Positions 13,091-22,786 of a DNA stretch of 64,000 nucleotides are shown piece by piece (position 1 is the first letter of the stretch; each line of letters opens with the position of its first letter). The notes beneath the pieces are model-generated. The model had not been told where the DNA came from. It was given only the letters and a program-made list of their open reading frames with translations, and made no database searches. Position numbers and translations under genes: made by a program. Where the stretch lies: the NCBI GenBank assembly GCA_013398055.1, contig VZRS01007510.1, positions 185,669-249,668 on the forward strand. Reading direction: 5' to 3'. This DNA comes from Ifrita kowaldi (Eukaryota > Chordata > Aves > Passeriformes > Cinclosomatidae).

Positions 13091-14299
13091 CTGTACCGGA
13101 CAAACATCTTCTCAGCTCTCCTGACGGGAGCTTCCCATGGCAGAGCTAAATCTGCAGGCAGCGGAGTAAGTGGATGCCGACCACTGCTCACAGCAGCTGG
13201 TCACCCAGAAGACAATGCCAGCCTTTTGGATCTGGACCAGCACCTCTCCCTCCACGCTCTCCTCTGCAGAGCAGCGACCTCCCACACCAGCACGGGAGGG
13301 ACACAGGGTCACTGACAGCTTATACCACCACGAGAAGGCCTGCCAGAGCTTTTGTCAGCAGCCCTGCACCAAAGCTGTGGCCAGAACCACCTCGTCCTCT
13401 CCCTGAACATCCCAACAACAAGCATCACCTGACATGGGAAAAATTCCTGCTTGGAGATTAAAATACTCATCCACATGTTCCAAAATTACCAGGATAAAAG
13501 AATGAACCATGAACACAGACAGAACTGGCATCATGCATGGGAAAGGGTCAGATGCACACCGACCCTCCATCAACATGACCCCTTGTTTTGAGACGACACC
13601 TGAGGTTCAGAACAGCTTTGCAAGACCAACCCCCCTGCCCCTTGCTGAGCCTCTCACCCTGCTGACCCATGGCTCTGGGTGAAGAGGGAGAGCCAAAACC
13701 CACTCCCGCTGCTCTGCCCACGGGCTGCTACAGAAGCCAGGAAACACTCACCTTATACAGATTTGGATAAAGCTTAACAAGGTGTTTTTCTGTTTGTTTT
13801 TCTTTTCTTGTGTTTGGTTTGTTTAGTTGGGTTTTGTAGCCCATTCTCACAAATCCTTTGAATTCTACACCCTGTTTGACCGAGGGCTTTTAGCTCCATG
13901 TTTTGGGGAGCTCCTGGTTCCTGCTGTGTGATCAGGGCTCCTGCTCCAGCTGCACTCTCACTCCTTTGCTATTTACGTTGCTTTTACAGGGTGGTTTCTT
14001 TACTAAGCTGCTGGCTGCACATGGCTCAGCACTTACTGGAAAACTGTTGAAAGAAAAACCTAAGTGACAGAGGCCCATAAATAAAACATAGAGCAAGCAA
14101 TGCTGTGTGCTCTCAGCAGTTCTGATTCCAGCCCTTTCAAAAAGCAGCCCAGAGAAAGGGTAAGTTCTGTGATCCTGTACTAGCAGACTTTGGTATTCAA
14201 TACCTAAAGGAAGGTAAAGATGTCTTTTAATGCCAGGGTGACACCATGGAGAAATCCATCACTCAGAGGAACGTGCAACCCCACAAGGGAGGTGTCTCA

Positions 14300-14720
14300 A
14301 AGGGTTAAACTGATACTGAGAGCTTTTTACATCAAAATGCTTGTCAATCCCAACAGGACCAAAAGTACCGGATTGTAAGGGTCCGTCCTTGTCACACTGG
14401 CAGTTCATAAGCTCCTTTCATTATGAGCTTATCCAACGCTACTGGATGCAGATTTGAATTAAAGGTTTTGGAGACCATATTTAAAAACAACTTTGTAGGG
14501 AGACTTAAATGAGTATTTATTTCCCTGGTGAAGCTGCCACTGGAATTTGTCTTAAACCTTAGAGGAAATCAGCTCGAAGTCCCTCATATGCTGTAATTTA
14601 AATAGGCTTCAGGCACAATTTGTGTTGCTCAAGAGTGTAATTCAGAGCTCTGATGCTGCATCTGTATTCCAAGAGATAAACTTGCAAAAATAAAGCCAAA
14701 ACACACTGAAGGCAGACAGT
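14300..14720. promoter_or_regulatory. Long non-repetitive AT-rich patch, candidate conserved element
   Basis: About 400 bp of complex, non-repetitive sequence with words such as GATTTGAATTAAAGG, ATATTTAAAAACAAC, GTAATTTAAATAGGC and GAGATAAACTTGC, flanked by GC-richer intron. CATAAGCTCCTTTCATTATGAGCTTAT contains AAGCTC and GAGCTT arms. No coding frame is evident. Confidence 0.3.
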
Positions 14721-15439
14721 GATGAAATCAAAGGTTAACAGAGCTCTAAATCTCCTAATGAGCATGACAGACTTTCTGTGAGCAACTTTACCCCAACAAC
14801 CTTAAAAGGCAGAGATGGGAGGAAGTTTGTGATAAATATCAAAACCCAAACACGTCTCCTTTTGCCCACGACATCATCTGGGTATTTCAGAGCTGAATCA
14901 GCCCAGCTCCTGGCAGCTTCAAGTGGAGCTCTCTGGCAGGTCCGTGGCCTGGAGCAGGGCTGCTCACCAGAGCTTTCCTACCCTGAAGTCCTACAGGGAA
15001 CATTTCCTGTCAGCCAAGTGGTGGGATGAGAGGACTCTCAGCTCGACCTTACTGCAGAACTATGGCAAGACTAACTCACACCAATGCAAAAGCAGCAGTA
15101 TTTCATTGAACCAGCAATTTCCAGAGCACTAAAATTTATGAAATTCACAAATTCTCCTCCACTCTGGATTCCTGTGTCAAGCCAACTTTGAAGTCAATGG
15201 TCATTCCAGCCATCTGCCATTCCTGCAACTTTCTCTGCTACCTTCTAGGGGTTTTTTTAAGCCTTCCTAAAACAAACTAAATTGAGCACAGTATTGAACC
15301 ATGAGACAAAGCGAAGATGTACACAGTTCACATATTGTCCCCTTGCCCTTCTGCTTCCCATTGACCATTGAGGTAATGCCTTCAAAGAGTTTAGCAATAA
15401 TTCCACATCTTGCTTGCAGGAAGAACAACTTTAACTCCA

Positions 15440-16450
15440 TTTTTTTTGTTTTCTTCTTTTTTTTCACATGTGGGGAAGCAGGAAGCCTAGCTGCCCCTCC
15501 TCTCCTCATCGCCCCCTCCAGCAGGGTTGTCTGCCCCCCATCCCTCCAACACTGTGACACCAAATTCCATCAATTATTTTCTGTGAAATCACTTGATGTT
15601 GTAAAGTTCTTCTGCAACTGTCACAGCTTTACATCTAAGCAGTACATTGTTTTTACCTTATAGCTGATTTTTAAGACTGCTTTCAAGTCCATGTTTTGAT
15701 CAGTTACAAACACAGAAACCCCCCGTATCTTTCCAATCTTTTTTCTCCACTGTGGAAAGTTAGGCCTTCTGTTTCTCATCCTTCACCTCCCCACCCATGC
15801 CCAGACCTCTTCCCCAGTCTGTTCATGAAGAATCTTATCAAAGACCCTGGGAATCCCTTGCCTGTGTGGACCAGCCCAGCCCTGCCTGTAGCCTGGCTGA
15901 CTCCTTCAAACAACTGAAGTGCTGCAAGAACCTCTCTTCCAGAAGTCTGCTTTTCCCTTTCCTAATCCATATGCCTACTAAGACTTTTCTATTACAGGTT
16001 CTATCAATTTGCTGACTTAATGCTTCGCAGTTTCTGGCCCATGCTACTGCCAGGAGCCTCTGCCCCTTCCTGTGGGGTTCCTCCAGAACTCTTCAGAGCA
16101 GAGTCCTGCTAAGTCAGTGGCTTTTTCCTTTATGGTTCCTCCACGTGAGACCACTTTTCAGGATTTATTCTCCATACGGAGGTATCTTTCAATTCTGCTC
16201 TTAAACACACGAGAAGAATCTCTCCTCCTTCCCCTCCCTGTAATAGAGGCCTTCTTCCCTTTCCCTACCTCCACATGTAATACTTTCCTATTTGATCACA
16301 TTCGACTTTCTGTGGACTTTGGCTGGATTCCCCCCTGCTCTGTTTTCTCAGGGGTTGTTACATTTAACACAAACACCTAAGCTGCTTTTTGGTAACTCCT
16401 CTGTGACCCACACATATATCACACCCTTTACTGTATCCAACAGTAGCTCA
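15440..16450 (+). other. Pyrimidine-rich stretch of unknown origin
   Basis: About 1 kb is strongly biased to T and C on the + strand, starting with a T-run block (15440-15466). Parts such as GAATCTTATCAAAGACCCTG (15830-15849) vaguely recall internal antisense CR1 wording, so this may be an old decayed LINE. I cannot confirm it. No coding frame is convincing. Confidence 0.3.
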
Positions 16451-17999
16451 TCCATTTTCATGTAATTTTAACTTCAAAGTTAGCTACTATTACAGAAGGT
16501 ACTCTTTTTGTCTGTTTCTATTATGGAAGGACATTGTATTTGAATACATTGCATCATCATCATTCTGTAACTACATCTCATACAATATTCCATGCATCCT
16601 CTGGGATTAAAACTTTTTGGGGATTTTCCAACAAGTTCCTTTGAGAATCCTGTGGCTGGCAAAGGAGACACAAGCTCCTATGGGAGAGGCATGATGGGAC
16701 AATGCTGCTCCATGGTGGAACTGAGGCTGTATGCTGGGTGTGCAGCTGCACATCCTCCTTCCCTTCCCACAGGTCAGCTTTGCTTCTGTCCGAGTCAGCA
16801 CAGATCCACAGTTTCATCACCACTAGCACCACGAGCACTGATGTTAAAGAGTCATTTTCCTGCACACTCTGCATCTCTAGCTAACAAAGAGCCTCTATGC
16901 ATGGCACCATGTAACCCAAACCCTCTCCTTCAGACTCCCTATTCCCTAAAAAAGTGAACTCAGCACTTGGAAACACTGAAAAGGAAGACACTGAATGAGC
17001 TCATTGAAGGCACTTGCTGGCAGTCTGGCCAGCAGCGTGTTTCTTCAGTAGTTCTTTGTTTAAACTTCTTCTGAGCTGCACATTCTGAACTAGAGATTGT
17101 CAGGAAGTTGCAGGAAATGTCCAAACCTGGCTCCTTCTCAAGCAGATTAATTCCTTCTGGAAACTCCACCTGTGCAGTAGACGCTCCTGCCCAACCTCTC
17201 CCTGCTGTGTGGAACGCTCTGCTCCACGCCTGGTGCTGAGCTCTGCGGTCACGAGGAGACGAGCCCTGGCTGCTGCTGCAGGGAGCTGCACTTGTCTCTG
17301 CTCACAGCCACCCCTGTCACCCAGCCCAGGCTGCACCACGGCCCTCGGGCCGCCCCAGCTATGGGAGGAAGGGTCTTCAAACCCATCATCCACCTCAAGC
17401 CAGAACACCCATCTCAAAAATGTAATGCCATGCATTGACAATGGTGCTCCTGCTTTCCAGGGAGTTTTTCAGGATATAAACCCCCTCAGTCACCCAAGGT
17501 GGTCACAGGAGAGGCACAGGCACCATGTTCTCCCAGCAAGTGCCAGATAAACAACAGGATTTCCGGTTTAGTCGCAGAATTTCAGGTGGACAGCAAGGAA
17601 TTGGGAGAACACAACAATAAAGGAAAGGTTACCAGACCTTTCCAGTGTTTTGCCATTCCTCTTCCCTTACCCCTGACAGGGAAGGGGCCTGATGGAAGCT
17701 ATTGTGATGTGCAGGACAAAGAAGGCAGCAGAAGACCAGACTTTCTCCCCTGGCACTGGGAGTGTTGCAGGAGAAGACTAAAAGGTTCACTCGACTACGG
17801 AGTGACAGCGTCTCCAGATCACATTTTCTGGCAGCAAGTAACACCGACAGAAGTGGCACTTGGGCAATGCAAGCAGCCAATAACATGTGATTTAGGAAAA
17901 AAATGGCAAAAGCAGCAGAATAAGGAGGATTGTGTGTGATAAGCCCAGTGTGTGCTCTCACCCAGCAGCATCTGGAGAGGATTTTCTCCAGCAGGCAGG

Positions 18000-18110
18000 G
18001 AAGAACTCGATTACATCCAGTTAACTGTGCTCTAAACTGATTATGCATGTGCCAGGCTAATGGATTACATTAGCAAGAGGAAAAATAACATCCAATCAAT
18101 CTCAATTTAC
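18000..18110. promoter_or_regulatory. Candidate element with inverted GCTAAT / ATTAGC
   Basis: GCTAAT at 18056-18061 and ATTAGC at 18069-18074 are perfect 6-bp arms around GGATTAC. Nearby are TGATTATGCATG (POU/homeodomain-like) and TCCAATCAATCTCAATTTAC. It lies in intron 3 about 2.3 kb from exon 3. Confidence 0.28.
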
Positions 18111-18606
18111 TGCAGACCACACCAAGGCCTGAGAGAAGAGAAACCATTCTGTGAACTCCCCCCGCTGCCGCTGCATCCCTTCAGTTATCAGCAGAGACAT
18201 GGCGTTACAGCCGCTCCAAGGACCGGAGAGCCGTGCTGGAGCTCGTCTGATCCACGCCTCATCCACAGAGAGGCTCTTCCACTAAATCAATCCCTCATTC
18301 CAGCTATGCTGAAGCGAGACGCCGTGAACCCAGCCATCCACCAACCTCTGCTCCAAGCTTTATCCAGCCATACTAGAAGGCCAATATATGGAGCATCCAA
18401 AGGAATCCATTATTCTGAAACACGTTATCCTTCAGCTGGTGTTTCACTGCTGTTGTGTCAGAGGCAACACAGGGCTGTAGCAGCACTGACACTGCCCAGG
18501 CCTCTCACAAACCTGAAAGCTGACAATCCCTCTTTGCCTGCCTAAGGAAAACATCCTAGGAATCTTTATTACAAGAACCTATGCCTGTTCCCCGATGCCG
18601 GTAGGA

Positions 18607-18652
18607 TTTTTTTCCCCCTTTCTTCTTTTTTTCTCCCCTTTTCTTTCCCCTC
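18607..18652 (+). repeat. 46-bp pure pyrimidine run
   Basis: Forty-six consecutive T/C bases, rich in T and C blocks, followed at once by AG. Long polypyrimidine/polypurine tracts can form triplex (H-DNA) structures. On the + strand it resembles an oversized splice acceptor, but no + strand gene is present. Confidence 0.75.
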
Positions 18653-20336
18653 AGTGAGAGAATTCTAGTGCTCCAATTGTTTTGCCCCAGTGGAACCCAC
18701 TGTACATGAAGGGCCTGGATAAGGAAAACTTAAAACCTTTGCAATACATACTTAACAATATTATGTGTAAAAAAATTATAATACAGCTTTCAAACCACTC
18801 TCTTGTACCACAAACTGACCTCCACAGAGAAGATTCAGTTCCCTCAGCTGGGTTCTTGAAGTCTCACTGGGACTCTCCTGCCCCCAGTTTCCAAGCTGTG
18901 TCGCTCGCTCGGGTCTCCTGCACACCAGAGAGCAGAGGTGTATGTGCAGGCCCGATCATTTCCAGAGCCAGACTCTGCTGGGTGAGGCTGGACCCCAGCT
19001 CAAGATGGAACAGTCGCTGTCACAGCCATCCTGGCCTCAACAGTGAGCTCTGAGAAACAAAACCCTGCTCTGAGCAGCTCCCCACCAATTCCAGGTAGGT
19101 CCAACAACCACAGCTCAAGGTAAACCTTATATGATGCTCCTGGTTATCGCCTTCCTCCCTGAATTTGCTGGAATTGTTTATTCCTTGGAAAAATCCAGGA
19201 GTTTGGAAAACGTGTCTACACTGTGATGTGGGTAGGTACTGTAGAGCTCAGTGTCAGGTCTTAAATTCCCATTACATTAAGAAAAGTTTTCAAAGGAATA
19301 ATTAAAAAGCACAAGGTACACTTAGTGTGTATATAAAGAAACCTCACCACATTCGGGAGAAAGCAGGAAGAAAAGGATGAGGACAGAACGAATAAAAAAA
19401 AACCTGTGAGAAATGAGCAGACAACGAGCGGGAGAGCACGTGTGAATGGAGGGGATGCGGCTGCTGAGATTTATGGCAATTCGTACCTGATTGTTCATAC
19501 TAAAGCTATTATGGGATGATTAGAGAAAAAGGTGAAGCTTTAAGTCCAGTGAAAATCAATAGAAACGTCTGGAGCAATTCTGCTGCACGAGTGAAAGGAC
19601 TATTTACTGTATCCGGAGCTCCTCTTGGGTTACAGCCCACAGGGTTCGGGCCAGCAAGCGGAGGGGGTTGGGGACGAGATGAATGAGACAGGAAAGAGAT
19701 GATGGTTATAATGGTTATAAAGACAACACAGAACAAGGGGGGATGGGAGGAAAAGTAAAGACAACAAGATGGGAGTGACAGCCCAAATACCGCTGTGGAT
19801 GAAAACACGCAACGCCTCCAACGTGCACAGCCGCGCACACGCTCACGGCTCCTCTTCAGCCTCCTCCCTCTCCCAGCCTCCAGCAGCGCTTTGCTCACAG
19901 ATCCCAGTGCTGACGTACACAGAGCACACCGGCACCGCAGCGACGGCCCCTCCATCCAATCCAGCGCCAGGGAAAGCCTTCACGCACCACAAAGTGACAA
20001 ACTCGTATGGGAAAGAGCCAACAAACCACAGGCAAATGTCACCTTGCACAACTTTTCCAACAGCGATTGTTCAATTTCTGCGCAGAGTATCACAGCTGCA
20101 GTGTCGTAAGACACACAAGCCCTCTCCAAAGCACTGTGGCGTGAACATCTACTGGCCTGAAGCCTGGACAACCACAGTCACTAACAGAACACAGGTTGAA
20201 GAGCTGCAGCATGAAGTGGGATTGGGTCCCAATGGAGAGCTCTCAGCAGCTCATCTCCAAAGGGTCATAGTCCACCGTGGTTCAACATAGATTTTCCTTG
20301 GAAAATGAAAGAAGACAAAGCAAAGCCAACCCTTAC

Positions 20337-20833
20337 CTTATAAAGCTTCAGGCTGGCCTCGTGCCTCGAGTTCACGGTGTGAAGACGTAGCTTCTCCAGA
20401 CTGTTGGTGTAGTAGTCGCACGCGTTGCATTTCAGATGGACTGGGTTCCCAATGGCCACGCACTTCAGCCTCCATTCGTTGGCTTTGCCCCCCTCCTTGA
20501 TATGTGCCACCAGCTGGTATTTCTGCACGTGCTTGTCTGTCTTACAGTGCAGCTGGAAGTTGGCCTTGAGCTGTGTGTTGTAGCGGCACAGCTTGCACTG
20601 GTACGAGTCCCCCATCACCGCCTTCCACTCGTCCTCAGGGAGGCTTCGCTCCACGTTCATGTGGAGGCCCAGCATGTCCAAATTATCTGTAGTGAACTTG
20701 TTGCACACAGCACACTGGAAGAGCTTCAGCGACGGGTCATTTGTTTGCGTGAAACTTTCACCCAAGTTCATGAGCTCCTCAGACACCAGCTGTCCACCAC
20801 CCAACCGCATGTCCAGCGGGATCTCGCCACCCA
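20337..20833 (-). CDS. ZFHX3: ZFHX3 exon 3, end of codon 900 to residue 1065
   Basis: The exon is 497 nt: two bases completing Val900, then 165 codons ending in Leu-Tyr-Lys, where the human exon also ends (recalled). The acceptor on the minus strand is a long pyrimidine tract ending in CAG, with a CTGAC branch-point candidate at 20862-20866 about 30 nt away. The donor is GTAAGG (20331-20336). It carries one incomplete finger (Cys940/Cys943/His957, no clear second His), a finger Cys979/Cys982/His995/His1001, and a finger Cys1035/Cys1038/His1051/His1057. Joining it to exon 2 gives Ser-Leu-Val-Gly-Gly-Glu, as in the known protein. The open frame extends upstream of the acceptor to 21089, but that part is intron with no family similarity. 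The next exon, expected to begin His-Leu-Gln-Gln-His, is not in the window. Confidence 0.97.
20808..20810 (-). other. Candidate internal start codon (Met908) for a short ZFHX3 isoform
   Basis: In exon 3 the eighth full codon is ATG (residue 908, in Leu-Asp-Met-Arg-Leu-Gly). I recall that human isoform B lacks about 914 N-terminal residues, which would put its start at this same Met when exon 2 is skipped or an alternative first exon is used. The window shows the codon is kept. It does not show that the isoform is made. Confidence 0.4.
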
Positions 20834-22786
20834 CTGCACGAAATAAAAAGGGGAAGGAGAGGTCAGAAAGGCTGAATTCTTGCCAGAAGATAAACACAGA
20901 ACATAACCTGCTCCCAAGTGCCACCTGTGTACCCACAAACACCCAGTGATACCACACGCAGCTGTCCCTTCGCCCACTCCTCCGTGTTGCTGGTCTGCAC
21001 CAGAGCTGAAGAAAAGACTCATTGCAGCCACCACAGAAGGCTGGGAACAGACTACAGTCACCCTTGCTACCCACTTGCTGAAGGATCATCCAGCCCTCTG
21101 CCCATCAAAGGCAGTGAGAAAACCCCTACAGACTTTGAGAGGATGAGGAATTCTATAGCACCACACTGAAAGTTTCCGTGGCCATTTCGAGAACAGCATT
21201 AATACTTCATTCTGTTTTTTCTTGCCTCCCAGAAGAAGCAAATGCTACCTCATGCAGTAGCTAAGCACAGTCTCTACCACATAAAACAAAGGTCAACAGT
21301 CACAAGCCCAGGTGATGGCTGCATTACAGGGAGGTCACCGCACTGCTATCACAAGCTGGCACCAGTGCAGAACACGGCACGGACAGAAACAACCTGGAAA
21401 GTGCTACTCCTGCACTATTATATCTCATCTCTTGTCCAAGAGTTCAAAATGGTGAAGAATCTTCTAAAAACAGTGTTGACAAGGTAAAGACAACAACTAA
21501 TAAAGACAGTTACTCAGAGAACATGTCAAGGAAAGCCAGGAGGACCCTGTGTTTGTCAGGCTGACTCTTCAAACCAGAGCTCAACTCTGCTCACTCACAG
21601 CTACTGAGCACAAGCTCCTACTCACACCAGAGCACCTGAGAGATGCAGACAGAGAAACCCTGTAACAAGCACAGAGACCAACCAGGACCCCTCTGCCATG
21701 TTGCTCTCCTTTTCCATTTTTAAGACATTTACGGTCTTTCTACAGCTTTTTAGTATTTTACCTTGATTTGATGTCACAGCTCAGCTTAACAATCCTATGA
21801 AAGGAAACCAGGTCAACAACTCATCAGTTAATCAAAAAGAGATGTCATTTCCTTAACTTTTCATTTCCTATGTTGCAACCTATTTGCTGAGAAGCAAATG
21901 CTCTCTAAGTCACTCTCTCCTGAACTCACCACACAGGAAAAACCCAAAAGCAGACTCTTCTGAATTATTAATGTTCTGCTCAGTTTTGGACCAAAGTATA
22001 AGAATGGGAGAGATCTGCTTCACTTCTCGCGAAGCTCACAGCGTGTGTATCTGAGTCGAAAGGGCCAAGCCGGTGTCAAGTGCTTATTAACATGGGCAGG
22101 GCCTCCCTCTGCAACCTCAGTGTGAGGTCTGCAACCATCAAGTGCACAGCTCACAAATCGCTCTCCAGGCAGCTCATGGACATCCAAGGCTCTGTCATTT
22201 ACTTTAGGAGCTTCCGTTAAAACGCTCCCAACTTATCGTAACTGCCCTGTGCTTCAGGAAGGAGGGGCTCTGAGCTTCAAAAGCCTCCAACCCCATCCAT
22301 CACTCTGGCAGCAGAGGAACACCACCCCTTCCACCCCTCTCAAACCTGCTTACCTTGTCTTCTCAAGGCAACAGAGCGTGGAACAAACTGGCCCCGAACA
22401 AATACACCTGCCTCTGGGAGTGCCAGCAGCTGACTGCACCCTCTCTCAATGCTATCCACCAAACTACCCCCACTCCTCACCAAACCCAGCAGAAGTTGTC
22501 AGGAAACACTGCAGTTAGGATGCTTTCCACAGTGAGGAAGAATGTTCAGCGCATGGCATCCGTAACCCGTATCTGCTGTTGCATTAACTCCCTAGGAAAA
22601 CTCTTCGAAAATGTACCAGAAAAGCCACAAGATGAGAAAAACTGCTCTGGGTGAACACAGATGAGAAATCTGCACTGTGCAGCCTCCATCCTTGACCACC
22701 ACAGAAAGGCAGCTCACGGGGCCACAGCACCAGACCCCTTTGCTGGCTCTCTCACACGAACACGGTGGAAACCCCTGCAGCCTCAC
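20834..22786 (-). other. ZFHX3 intron 2 (complete, 1953 nt)
   Basis: It is bounded by donor GTGAGG at 22781-22786 and acceptor CAG at 20834-20836, and splits codon 900 after its first base. Apart from the splice signals I see no repeat or coding frame. The middle (about 21690-21900) is AT-richer than its flanks. Confidence 0.93.

Larger units (their letters stand above)
1..20336 (-). other. ZFHX3 intron 3 (partial)
   Basis: This runs from the exon 3 donor (GTAAGG, 20331-20336) to the left window edge. I found no further ZFHX3 exon and no convincing coding frame. AT-rich, possibly conserved non-coding patches stand out at 2690-3010, 8390-8545, 9340-9480, 14300-14720, 18000-18110 and 19290-19510. 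A CpG-rich island sits at 8060-8375, a duplicated TATA-bearing segment at 12150-12850, and pyrimidine-rich sequence at 15440-16450 and 18607-18652. In the remaining stretches (about 171-2690, 3010-8060, 9480-12150, 13110-14300, 16450-18000) I see only ordinary intronic sequence. Confidence 0.9.

Noticed and set aside
18604..18660. Apparent + strand splice acceptor (long pyrimidine run then CAG)
   Set aside because: No + strand exon or family-like coding sequence follows.
20834..21089. Upstream extension of the exon 3 open frame to a Met at 21089
   Set aside because: It lies beyond a clear splice acceptor and branch point, and the residues do not match ZFHX3.
22752..22786. Eleven residues following the exon 2 donor in frame
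   Set aside because: They follow a consensus GTGAGG donor. The family sequence continues in exon 3 instead.
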